Positions 37,269 through 47,593 of a DNA stretch of 64,000 bases are shown in pieces. The notes beneath the pieces were generated by a model. That model was given only the letters and a program-made list of their open reading frames with translations. It made no database searches and was not told the DNA's origin. The position numbers and the translations under genes are program-made. Origin of the DNA: Seiridium cupressi (lineage: Eukaryota > Ascomycota > Sordariomycetes > Amphisphaeriales > Sporocadaceae); the NCBI GenBank assembly GCA_036674765.1, contig JARVKI010000134.1, positions 1 to 64,000 on the forward strand, in the 5' to 3' direction. Position 1 is the stretch's first letter. Each line of letters opens with the position of its first letter.

Positions 37269-38207
37269 CGTTTGAGTTGATGCGTTGATCGCGGGGTAAA
37301 ATAAGTTGTTCAAAGCTGAGCTGAGCGAACTCGCGGCGGCACTGTTGCTCTCTTACAACGAGAGCTGCCAGGGAGACACATGGTCTTCACAATTGAGCTC
37401 CGAGCCCCAATGTCAAAAGACGATTGGGGGTACGGAAAGCTTGAGGACTCATTCAATCTTGTGCAGACCGATACTGCTGACGCCGAGACTGACACCCTAC
37501 GGCATGCATCCGAGCAGTGGCTTCCCTTCCAGCTCCGTATAGAGCAGAGGCCCGGAATCCCTGTAGCATCTATGCCCCACTCCGGTCCCGTCGCGCATGA
37601 GCTTTGTACCAGAAGTGGCTGATGTACCTCGTACCTAAGCAGGTACGTACTCTCGTACTGGCTTTTTTTGCGACTGTCTGCAGCGACGGGGGAGACTTTT
37701 TCTTACCTGAGCGAGCATTTGGTAGTGCACAGAGTACGTACTGTACTTGTCAGAACAAAGCCTCCTGCAACGTCGTCAGACCAACAACCTACAACCTACA
37801 GCGGGCGTGACACCCCTGCATCGTTGCCTGGCCACGTCGATGAGCAGTTTGAGAAGCTGCCATGCTTCACTCTTCCTTTGTTTGTGCTTACAATTAACGG
37901 GTGATCCGCCGGCCGCGCCACTTGTGCATGAATATCGTTGATCTTTGCGTCGCTTGTGGTCCCGATTCCCTAACCAAACGCCCCCTTTTGGACGAAAGCG
38001 AGCAGCCGGGCCGCGCAGGACTTGTGCGCTCATTCAAGTGCTTCCATCAGGCGCTGCTCATACAGCCACCTACTGTGTAGGCGTCCCAGTGCCACGGACT
38101 GGATACAAAGTTGTACTGCGCAGCCAAACGACATTGATCAACCTCCCTGAACGCCATTCAGGGTCGTCACATTCACGACAGCTATTTGCAACAGCACACA
38201 CAGCATC
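37269..38207. promoter_or_regulatory. divergent promoter, MFS pump / P450-1
   Basis: About 0.94 kb between two divergently transcribed cluster genes; no gene seen within. It contains repeated GTACGTACT/GTACCT-like words near 37620-37745. Their role is unknown. Confidence 0.5.
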
Positions 38208-40188
38208 ATGTCGGTGATCGTATACAGTGCAGCTATTGCGCTTGTCGCATGGATTATCTACGCTAGGAAAGCTGCAGCCCCGCAGAAAGTCAACCTTCCA
38301 TATGTCGAATTCGACGATGGCAATAACTCTCCAGAAAGGTACAGGAGTGACTACGAGGCTATCCTGCGAAAGGGATATGAACAAGTAAGATACACGCCCA
38401 GTCATGTCTACCGTGCCGATCTTTGCGCCTTGTTTCCCACAGCACACTATAGGTTACCCAAAACTCTAGTTAACGAGCTACAATGCAGTACACTTCCAAG
38501 GGTTTGCCTTACTCCATGAAGGATCCAAATGACCCTGACCGACCGCTTGCGATGTTGCCGTTGAAATACGTCGACGAAGTGAAATGGATCCCCGAGGAAC
38601 GGATCAGCTTCTGGAAACACATCGATAAGGTATGCCCATGTCCACAAGCCGCGTTGTGGGCGTCAGGTCCCTAACCCGGTTGTGCATTAGCAATCGATCT
38701 TGACCCAGATTGGCGGGCCGGGAATCACTGAAGAGGTTGCACGAGCAGCTCGGCAGGGCCTCAACAAGGCATTGGGTTAGTCATATCACGGCGTGAATAG
38801 GTCAGAGTCTCACACGGGTACAGTCTACTTGATCGAAGATCTCCAACGAGCATGCGGTGTTGCCTATGCAAAGGAAATGCCCTCATGTCCAGGTGAGTGA
38901 CATACGCCGTCGGGCGAAAGTTGAACTCTTGTGACTGACCAATCTTACAAAAGAATGGACCACCATCCCACCGTACCCGCTGATCATGAAGGTGTTCGCC
39001 AGCATGTCGGCGCGGATGATTGTTGGGCCTGAGGTAAGCACAGGTGTCATTGTCATCTCCAGCGTCTCTACCCTAGATGTGCAACTTGGACTAATAAGAA
39101 TATTGTTGTAGCTCTGTGGGTTCGACTCGGAGTGGCAGCAGTTGTCCATGGAATATGTCAGGAACGCACTAAGCTCGCCGGGCAAGGTTAAGGTCGCCTA
39201 CCCCCGATGGCTTTACTGGCTGGCGCAGTACACCGACTCCGGAGTCAGGAAGATGAGGAGCATACAAGAACACGCCAGCCAGATCCTTACCCCCATTTTA
39301 CAAAATCGGATTGCTGCTACGGAGGAGTTAAAGGCGAAGGGTGGGAATAAGAGCAGAGGGCCCCGCAAATACGAGGACGGCGTGCAGTGGCTTCTAGACG
39401 CGCACAGTGCCCATGGTAAGGAGCTCTCAACAACTCAACTGGCACGAGATCTCTTTGTCATCATGACAGCCTCGATACATAGCACCACCGGCGCGGGGCT
39501 GTGCATTCTTTTCGACATGATGGACCATCCGGATGTGATCGACGAGATTCGTGACGAGATTCAGCGTGTTCAGGGAACCCTTGCTGGTGGAATATGGACT
39601 CGTGCGGCCTTGGGGGAACTCCGGCTTCTCGACAGCTTTATGCGAGAAAGCGCCCGTTTCCACGCGCTGACCCAGTGTAAGCAAGCCTCTGTGGCTGCCC
39701 TGCGCTTTTTGAATGATCGCCACAACTCCATATGTGCTAATCCTTTCTTTTGTTCATTAGATACGGCGGTCCAACGCATCCCCACCACGCCGTGGACCTT
39801 TAAGGATGGCCTACAAATCCCTGCCGGAACCACGTTCGCATTCCCGAGCTTCCACTACAACTTTGACCCTAAGATACATTCCAACCCCGAGGTTTTCGAC
39901 GCCAAGCGGCATTTGCGAAAGCGCGGGAATCTTTCCGACACTCATAAGTACCACTTTGCATCGACGTCTGAGGACTCGGTCAACTGGGGCGCGGGTCGAC
40001 ATGCGTGCCCCGGCCGCTTCTTTGCCCAGGAGACCCTTAAGCTTATGCTTATGCATTTGCTGATGAACTACGACATTAAGCACGACAAGACATTGGAAGA
40101 CACACCAAGGTTCCTGAATCACAACTTGTTCGTAATTCCTAATCCAGCGCTTCCGCTTCTATTCAAAGAGCGCAAGAGGGTAGTGTAG
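38208..40188 (+). CDS. cytochrome P450 (P450-1 of the cluster)
   Basis: Seven exons (38208-38384, 38489-38629, 38691-38775, 38824-38892, 38954-39033, 39112-39676, 39761-40188) join in frame to 514 aa. The last intron (84 nt) has no stop and is easily missed. An N-terminal membrane anchor (VIVYSAAIALVAWIIYA) is followed by the helix K motif ExxR (MRESARFH) and the heme-binding loop WGAGRHACPGRFFA with the ligand Cys; Trp replaces the usual Phe. A threonine-containing I-helix region (MTASIHSTTGAGL) is visible. An ER-bound monooxygenase is expected to carry out late oxidation of the polyketide-amino acid scaffold. Similar multi-intron P450s occur in cytochalasan clusters, but the oxidised position cannot be told. 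Confidence 0.93.
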
Positions 40189-40770
40189 ATCATTTCATTT
40201 GCAAGTTTACGGCGCCTTCAAAGTAGATGGGTGTAAGGGTGTGGTAATTAAGCTGTTGTTGCGCTGGAGAAGTATTCTCCCTCTACGCTCTCTACTCTAA
40301 CTTATACGCGACGCACAGACCACATGGTCCATGACGGGGAAACCCCCGTCACGTGACCGTGACAATGGAAACGTCACCGTCTGTAAAGACTAGAGATACT
40401 ATTAATCGAGCTTAGATGGCAATGTGTCGCGGTCTGTACCCTAGGATGTTGCCCGTGCTATTAGTATCAAGATTAAAATTGCCTGTCTTGAGAATTGCGA
40501 ATCCTCCAATACAGAAAGCATTTGATTATGGAACGACTCATTCAATCACTGACAACTGGCTCATGTATATCCCCCCGAATGTAGCGCGTTTGGCCAGTCT
40601 CCTAGACAATGTCTGGACCAAGATGTTTGCGGAAGATGTCCAAAGCTTCGTTCCAAGTCTCCTTGTACAGCGATGTGCCACGCTCGCTCGCAAGCAGCTC
40701 GCTGGGCCTGAAGGGTCGTTAGCAAGGCGGTAATCAGGTATCTGCCTGGGTGATCAGGAGATACGGGGGC
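40189..40770. other. intergenic; one uncertain small frame
   Basis: Between P450-1 and the SDR. A frame at 40416-40733 (+) of up to 105 aa has protein-like composition (ITDNWLMYIPPNVARLASLL) but no recognised family; it may be a gene remnant or chance. The CACGTGACCGTGAC word near 40350 is E-box-like, with unknown significance. Confidence 0.35.
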
Positions 40771-41667
40771 TCAGACATACGGTGGATATGCGTCATTCGT
40801 CCAGAACTTGCCATGGCTGTCCGGGCCAAGCCCGGTCGCACTAACCATGGTCCGGGCGCCCTGCTCGGAGGTGCGGCCCATGATGAAGTAAGTCGCCGAC
40901 ATGGCCAGGGACGCGGCCAAGGGCAGCTCGTGTAGCATATTGGTCTTGCACAGGCCCGGGCAGTTGGCATTCACCACGATCCGGCTTTTCTCAGCAGGCG
41001 CAACCCATTCGGCGACGCCTTTGGTCATGAACCACGCCACCAACTTCACCAAGAAGTATTGCTTCTGGAAGTCAAACTTTTCTTGGTCGTTCGCGCGCTG
41101 GATCAGCGATTGGTCGGGCGCCAAATCCGCGACCTTGACCTCCTGGTGGGCCACGCTGTTGACGAACGACATGTGCACGGATTCGCTCCCAGGCAGCGAA
41201 GCGGCGGTCTCGCGAAGCTTGGGCAGCAACAGCAACCCCAGGATGCCGGGCGACAGAGCGTCCACCTGAAGCGCGCTCTCATAGCCGTCGGCCGTGGGCT
41301 CGTAGTTGACCTTGGCGACGCCGCCGGCCAGTTGCACGACATGGAGGCGGGGGACGCGCTCGCTCACGGCGCGAGCAAAGTCTCGCACCGAGGCGAAGGA
41401 GGCGAGATTGACGGTCAGCACAACAAAAATGCTCTCTTGGACGCGAGCTGTCTTCATGATGGCCGCCTTGGCTCGCTCACCCTTCTCCAGCGAGCGCACG
41501 CCGAGTATCAGCGGCGATGCGCCCTGCGCCGCATACTTGATGGCGGCGGCGAGCCCGAGCCCGGAGTTGGCGCCCGTCACCAGCACGGCTTTGCCCGTGA
41601 ACGAGAGATTGGTCGGGTCAGCCGGTGGGTTGCGGGCCGCACGCCACATAGACTTGGGGTCTGACAT
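40771..41667 (-). CDS. short-chain dehydrogenase/reductase (retinol-dehydrogenase-like)
   Basis: Single exon, 298 aa. The cofactor motif TGANSGLG is near residue 32, an LAGG stands at the NNAG position, the catalytic Ser is in SFVNSVAH, and YFLVK (YxxxK) is near residues 204-208. The C-terminal AMSATYFIMGRTSEQGARTM region and the HGKFWTND ending are typical of fungal SDRs close to retinol dehydrogenases. NADP(H)-dependent oxidation or reduction of a hydroxyl or keto group on the scaffold is the likely role. It lies between P450-1 and the trans-enoyl reductase, so cluster membership is likely. Confidence 0.9.
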   Translation of the reverse strand: MSDPKSMWRAARNPPADPTNLSFTGKAVLVTGANSGLGLAAAIKYAAQGASPLILGVRSLEKGERAKAAIMKTARVQESIFVVLTVNLASFASVRDFARAVSERVPRLHVVQLAGGVAKVNYEPTADGYESALQVDALSPGILGLLLLPKLRETAASLPGSESVHMSFVNSVAHQEVKVADLAPDQSLIQRANDQEKFDFQKQYFLVKLVAWFMTKGVAEWVAPAEKSRIVVNANCPGLCKTNMLHELPLAASLAMSATYFIMGRTSEQGARTMVSATGLGPDSHGKFWTNDAYPPYV

Positions 41668-42800
41668 GAGGGGGGGGACGGAGGGATCCGCTACTAACTA
41701 TCTTGGGGCCTAGGTGGTGCGGTAGTCGAGCTTTTGTTGACCGAATACAGCAGGACAGGTGCCGCTTTGAGTCAGGTGGATATGGAGATGGGAAGCCGTC
41801 AGGAATTATCATCACGATACCTGGACTGAAAGGATAGCTGACGCAGAGGACCAAATCGTGCGGACAAGATGAAGCTAGGAGCGGACAGGCATCAGCGTCG
41901 TACAGACGCGGCAGTTTCGTCAGGCTTTTTTTCTTGTGACGATCCAATGTTTGCTGCAATCGTGTGCATACTATCGCCCCCCAAATACGTGCACAGTAAT
42001 GTTGTACGCCTACTGGCCCATAGGCATACGTGAAGTACCATCTCCGCTCCACAGGATTGATGCATGCCGGCATGCTCAACGAGCTGCGTCGCTGGGACTT
42101 TGAATTCACTACGTGCAGGAGGCGGACATCAGTGTACAGCCAGTACATATGTAGTAGCTCTATATTTAGTTTTGCACTTCTCCAACCCCGTGGTTGCATT
42201 CGGGCTACCTCACAGTTGGGGCCGGGTTCCCCATAGCGCCTGCAAGCATGCAGGGTAAGTGGAATATAACGGCCCGTCAGTCGCTGCGCCTCTCCCTTGC
42301 TTTCAAACGAGATGACCGGCGCGTAGTAGGCGGTCGGGCGACCAGATTCCCGCCAACAAGGTAGCACGATCATAGTGCACATGTGAATGCAACTACACAG
42401 TCAGCACTAGATCAGCGAAGGAGCAAGATCCTTGATCGTTCGTCATCGGGACCAGACGCATATCATCCGTCTACCGACAGTGAGTCTGACATGCGTGGGA
42501 CTTTCCCGGTGCAACATGCATCGGGTAGCACTCCATGTACCCCCGATTCCGACTCCGAGTCCGGTCCACAACGTCTCCCCGACCCCTGTCTCGGAGAAGG
42601 AGCCGAGTATCCTGGCAGCTCTATCACCGAGAGCCATTCCCATGAACCGTTTGCTGACCTACAGTGGCGGCAGGTATGGCTGGCAAGCTGCTGTAGTCCC
42701 TGGCAACCACTCTAAACAGGACGTTGTTTACGTTGTTAACCGCGTAAAAGATTACTTCTTGTCTTTGGAGACACGTACAAAATTCAAGACGACAGTGCCA
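41668..42800. promoter_or_regulatory. divergent promoter, SDR / trans-enoyl reductase
   Basis: About 1.1 kb. A frame continues upstream of the enoyl-reductase start to 42432, but its translation has no similarity to the family, so I treat it as 5' leader. No other gene is seen. Confidence 0.5.
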
Positions 42801-43929
42801 ATGGGTGGTCTGCAGCTCCCAGATTACCAGACTGCTATAATCGCTGACGAATCGGGGCAACTCGTTGTCTCTGACCATGTGGCGCTACCTGAGCTTAGGA
42901 GTGATGAGGTCTTGATTAGGACCGCTGCGGTAGCTGTGAACCCGTCCGATGTGAAGCTAACAGGTTCGATGGGCGCTCCCTCTGCCACGGCCGGTAGTGA
43001 TTGTGCCGGAATCGTGGTGGCCGTGGGCGATACAGCCTCAGGTGCATTCCAGATTGGGGACCGCGTGTGTGCACCTGCCGTGCCCATGGACCCTTTGTCG
43101 CCTCGTTCCGGAGCGTTTGCTCAGTATGTGCCAGTAACTGCAGATCTGGCACTGAAAGTCCCTGAGAACATGACTTTGGAGCATGCCGCTAGCCTCGGCA
43201 CCGGTCTGGCTACCATAGGATACGCCCTGTTTCGTTGTCTTCGGATACCTGGGCACCCTGATCGGGTGGCAACGAAGCCAGCCGTTGTCCTGGTCTGGGG
43301 TGGAAGCTCAGCTACGGGAACAATGGCAATCCAACTTATACGAAGGCAAGTGAATAGATCCAATGCTTGGGTACTCAATATTGATACATCATCTGGCTAG
43401 ATCCGGCTGCATCCCAATCACCTCCTGTTCGCGCAAGAATTTTGCACTAGTGGAAAGCTACGGGGCTGAAAAGGCATTCAACTACCACGATACCGACTGC
43501 GCAGCACAGATCAAGGCCTTCACCCACAACGCGCTTGACTATGCATTAGACTGCGTCTGTGATGCCACAAGCATGGCAGCTTGCTATCAGGCGATCGGCC
43601 GTGCCGGGGGCGCCTACACCACATTGGAACCTTACCAGCAACAATCACACGTGCGGAAGAGAGTCCGTCCGTCCTGGCTTCTGGGTACGGCCCTTCTCGG
43701 AAGAGAGATCGGCTGGAAACCTCCTTACCACGTTCATGCTGATCCCATGCTGAGACGGTTTGGTAGTGACTGGTTTCAATGTGCTCAGCGGCTATTATCC
43801 TGTGGCGAAATCCGAGCGCATCCGGTGCGAATCGGGGAGAATGCTGGCTTTCAGCACATTCTCGAAGGTGTTGAGCTCTTAAGACGGAAGGCAGTATCAG
43901 GAGAGAAGTTGGTTTACAGGATTCCGTAG
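42801..43929 (+). CDS. trans-acting enoyl reductase (MDR family)
   Basis: Exons 42801-43345 and 43401-43929 give 357 aa, the usual length for trans-ERs of PKS-NRPS clusters (LovC/CcsC/ApdC type). The intron is GC-AG (AG|GCAAGT...GGCTAG, 55 nt); no GT donor keeps the frame. Visible features are the GroES-like N-terminal half (VAVNPSDVKL, GSDCAGIVVAVG), the NADPH-binding motif VWGGSSATGTMAIQ spanning to the intron, and the late substrate domain ending in GVELLRRKAVSGEKLVYRIP. It reduces enoyl intermediates on the PKS, which lacks a working ER domain. The ATG at 42801 was chosen because upstream sequence is not family-like. Confidence 0.93.
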
Positions 43930-44013
43930 TTGTTCATTTGGGATATTTCAGTTAAAAAGTTGGCTTTGACCTTGGGCTAACAATTGCATTCCGTGTCATT
44001 CTCTTAATTCCTG

Positions 44014-45291
44014 CTACGTTGGGTAGTTCTTCTGCAATAGCCAAGACGTGCGAGGCATTCTCATGAACTCTGTAAATGCAGGACCGCTCCAATCATCCTT
44101 GCTGTCGACAAGACCGCCCTTTGCTGTCCCTGAGTAGGCTGTGCCGCCATCTCCGCCACCAAGGTTGTACTCAAAAAGCATTTTCTTATGCTGCACATCG
44201 AACATCCAGGTTTTCTTCTGACTTGGTGAATGGATCACGACCTCCGCGCCCGTCACCTTGTCCCTCAGATCCGGCGTAGTTGCCCCGGGCCCACCATAAA
44301 TCTTCCGAATCTCTATATAGTCCTCTGTATCTGACCGCTCGGTACGACGTGTTGCTGCTATCGTCTCTCCGTCCTTCGCCAATATAACTGACCCGACGCT
44401 GTTTCCCCTTTGCAAAGCAGAACCCATATCCAGGAACGACAATGCATAAGGGCCGGCAATGAATTTCACCGCCACCAGGTGAGACAGGCACGTGAACCAG
44501 TTGAATGCACCCCAAAGCCGCTCAGAGCCGCCCATCCCGACGTAGTTGATTTCTTCCCCGTTGATGATGGCGTTGATCTCCAACTTAGCCGCTGGCACGG
44601 GCTCGACCCAGTAGAAATGCGGCACCGTCAACGAGCTCGCGTTAGCCATCGGCCACGGTGAGTTGTCTGCATATCTAGGCCGTACTACCGAGACTAAATC
44701 GACCCTGACTTTCGCCTCGGGTGTATTCATGATGATGCTCGTGCGAGACATATCTTCGGAGACGACGAACTCGTAGAGGTGGTTTTTGCCCTTCCACACG
44801 CCGCGACTGCCCAGTCCCTGACACTCTTCCAATGTTGCCTCTTCCGCATAGTCCACCACGGCGTAACGTGAGCCGTTCTTCAGCGCAAATTCAGCATAAG
44901 CCCGTAGGTTTCCGGACCCCAAGATGGAGTAGTTGGGGTCTCGATAGAAGCCAAAGATGAAGGCCTCACCTCCGTCCAGGGACACACCGTCGAATTCCCA
45001 CTGTTCGCCGCCCGTACCGTTCATCGGCTCTATGGCTGGCATCCACCATGAATTCAAGCCACCAGTGGCAAAGCTTGCAGGAGTGTCACGTCCCTGACGG
45101 GCCATAGACCAGCGGGTTGCATGACTGATTGCGCAATTTAGGGAGGTTGAGTCCGGATTATGTGCGTCATGAGACTTCCAAGGTAATTGCAGGTCGGGTT
45201 TCTGTGAGTAACTTGTCTGAACTAAGACAATCAGACATAACGTCAGACGCAGGCGAGGCCATATTGCGCTCCACGATGGAGCAAGCGCCAT
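44014..45291 (-). CDS. lipocalin-like Diels-Alderase (CcsF/CghA-type family)
   Basis: Single exon, 425 aa. The N-terminus is a clear signal sequence (LRLTLCLIVLVQTSYS). The rest is a two-domain beta-rich fold with GGLNSWWMPAIEPM, QWEFDGVSLDGGEAFIFGFY and the later FNWFTCLSHLVAVKFIAGPY, typical of the hydroxyneurosporene-synthase/CrtC-like lipocalin group recruited as Diels-Alderases in decalin and cytochalasan pathways. It probably catalyses the intramolecular [4+2] cycloaddition that fuses the macrocycle to the isoindolone. It is adjacent and convergent to the trans-ER (84 bp apart). The family call is from pattern memory; the catalytic role is inferred from cluster context. Confidence 0.85.
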   Translation of the reverse strand: MALAPSWSAIWPRLRLTLCLIVLVQTSYSQKPDLQLPWKSHDAHNPDSTSLNCAISHATRWSMARQGRDTPASFATGGLNSWWMPAIEPMNGTGGEQWEFDGVSLDGGEAFIFGFYRDPNYSILGSGNLRAYAEFALKNGSRYAVVDYAEEATLEECQGLGSRGVWKGKNHLYEFVVSEDMSRTSIIMNTPEAKVRVDLVSVVRPRYADNSPWPMANASSLTVPHFYWVEPVPAAKLEINAIINGEEINYVGMGGSERLWGAFNWFTCLSHLVAVKFIAGPYALSFLDMGSALQRGNSVGSVILAKDGETIAATRRTERSDTEDYIEIRKIYGGPGATTPDLRDKVTGAEVVIHSPSQKKTWMFDVQHKKMLFEYNLGGGDGGTAYSGTAKGGLVDSKDDWSGPAFTEFMRMPRTSWLLQKNYPT

Positions 45292-45737
45292 GTTATTACC
45301 GTGTGCTATTCGATGTACAGTTTCGTGAATGGCGATTGTCTAGCATGGAGTGATCAACATTTGACAGCCAACTCAACTCTGTTTCGATCTATAGCAGGGC
45401 CACTAGATTCCGGCATTCCAAGAGACCCTAGAGGGGGGTGGACAAGGGAGTAGTGTGGGGGCGGCTGACAAGCCGCCACCCATGCTCGGCATCGGACCTG
45501 CGAGCTGTATGGGATCGGACCCAGCTCAGCCCCGGCCTACACGGTTGCTCACATCCCAGGTCTGCATGCAAGGTTGCGGCCTCTTCCGGAAACTTCCAAA
45601 GTGTTAGAGTAGCAGAGTATTGAGAACAATGTCAAGATAGTCGTGTGTTCTCCATTGAGTTATGCTAATCAACATTTACCATTGCCTAAACTCAACTATC
45701 AATTCATCTTCTAGGGCCGTCCGAGGAAATACTCAAT
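45292..45737. promoter_or_regulatory. divergent promoter, Diels-Alderase / P450-2
   Basis: 446 bp between two divergent cluster genes; no gene inside. Likely shared regulation. Confidence 0.6.
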
Positions 45738-47493
45738 ATGCTGGAATCTTGGGCAGAGTTCTTCACCGCAGCCAAAGAGCAATATGCAGCTGCAAAAAGC
45801 GGCCTTGGGCCATTGCGCTTGACGAAAGGGGATATTGTCATGCTGGCGCTGCGTAAGGGGCTGCACGACCTACACTTGTTCGTATCCGACGTGAAGCAGG
45901 ACCTAGGAGACATATCGCTTGTGCGACGTACACTTATCCTCGGTCTGGTGGTAACCGTCGCCGCGCTCGCCTTTGATCGCATCACAGCTCACTCCAGGTC
46001 ACTGGCTCGACAGTCTGGTCTACCAGTCCTGCAGTGGCCCAAGGGCGTGTCTCGGTGGGACTATCAGGCAGGATTACGCGAGGGTGCACGTAAATACCCG
46101 AACACTCCATACATCATTTCGTACTCTGGCTATGAGTACGTTGTGTATCCTGGAGCCAGCTTCGATGAGGTCAAGCGATTACCGGCAGCTACAGCGTCCA
46201 TGATCGAGTGGTTCACTAGCGTGTACTTTCAAGGCTGGCGCTTCTTGGGACACGACAACAGCTCGCTACACAAGATGCTAGCCGTGGATCTCACACGTGC
46301 TGTACCGTCCAAGACTCATGAGCGGCAGATACAAGCGTGGAAAGCCATCGATGAGGTCCTAGATGCAGACTCTCGCAACTGGAAAGCGGTCCCTTTGTCA
46401 TCATCACTTATGGATATCGTTGCCCGGACGAACGCAACCAGCTTAGTGGGTCCTGATCTTGGTAACGACCCTCGGTGGTGCAACGCAGTGAAGCGGCTAC
46501 CAATCGCAATCATGCTCCCTGTATTCATTTGCCATGCCGTACCACGCGTTATTCGGCCATTGATCTCGGCTGTGGCTTTCGCGCCGGCTTGGGCACTGTA
46601 TTGGTATATGGGAATGGTTTTACGACCTGTTGTCACAAAGAATATGGAACAGAATGTGACGCTCGATGACCCTATTGATCTGGACAAGTCTAAGAATCCA
46701 GGTATCGTTAGCAATGGTCCTCAGTCAAGTTTCCCATTGACTGCATGGCTCATGTCTCGATACAACACAAGCGAGCGGAACTTGGAGCAGGTGATTCACG
46801 ACTACATTGTTACGTCTTTCGAAAGCACACCTTCGACAGCAGGGACACTGTACTTTATCCTTGCCGAGTTGGTCGCACGGCCAGCCTTGGTAGAAGAGCT
46901 TCGAGACGAGCTCAAAGCGTCCACGGACAGACATGGGTATCTACCACAGAATCACGTCAGTGGGCTCCCCAAGCTCGACAGCGTCATGCGGGAATCATCG
47001 CGCGTGAACGCGTTCAGCTACCGTGAGTCTCTCGGGCTGTCAGTCGTATCTCTTACTGAAAAGGTCATCTATAGTTACGCTCTTCCGCAAGGTTCTGGGA
47101 CCAACTCAGCTGTCGGTGGGTCCCTCGTTGCCGGCAGGGTCTCTCATCTGCGTAGACGCCAACCATCTAACAACCGACCCATCACGGTGGTCAAACGCAG
47201 AGACTTTCGAACCGATGAGGTTTTTCCGCATGCGACAGGAGCCTGGCCAAGAAAATTTGCACCAGTTCACCAGTTTGGGATCGGATGTGCCAGTTTGGGG
47301 TGACGGGCTTCAAGCGTGTCCAGGACGTGTTTTTGCCGCGAGCACCATTAAGATCATACTGGCCCACCTGCTTCTGAGTTATGACCTGCAACTACCTGAG
47401 GGTGCACAAAAGCCGAAGCGGAATTCTATGCCAAACGGGTCAATGAGTCCAGATATGGGTTGCAAGATCTTCATCAGGAAACGTCAGGTCTAG
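45738..47493 (+). CDS. cytochrome P450 with extended N-terminus (P450-2)
   Basis: Exons 45738-47022 and 47075-47493 (52-nt intron GTGAGT...CTATAG) give 567 aa. About 60 charged residues precede the membrane segment (TLILGLVVTVAALAF), longer than the usual P450 anchor; a downstream ATG at 45840 is a possible alternative start. Helix K ExxR is MRESSR. The intron falls right after it, and the frame resumes as TLFRKVLGPTQLSVGPSLPAG. The heme loop is WGDGLQACPGRVFA, again with Trp for Phe. This is an ER monooxygenase expected to oxidise the cyclised scaffold. It ends 100 bp from, and convergent with, the FAD oxidase gene. Confidence 0.92.
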
Positions 47494-47593
47494 GCTGATC
47501 TTGGAGATGTCCGGGCGGAAACGCAAGTACTCTGTAAACTTGAGGTTGGATAGATCTATTAAGTCCCGACTATCGGAATACGATGTAAATTTG

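Noticed and set aside
42432..42800. N-terminal extension of the enoyl reductase
   Set aside because: The translated extension is Pro/His-rich and unlike the family; the ATG at 42801 gives the usual 357 aa.
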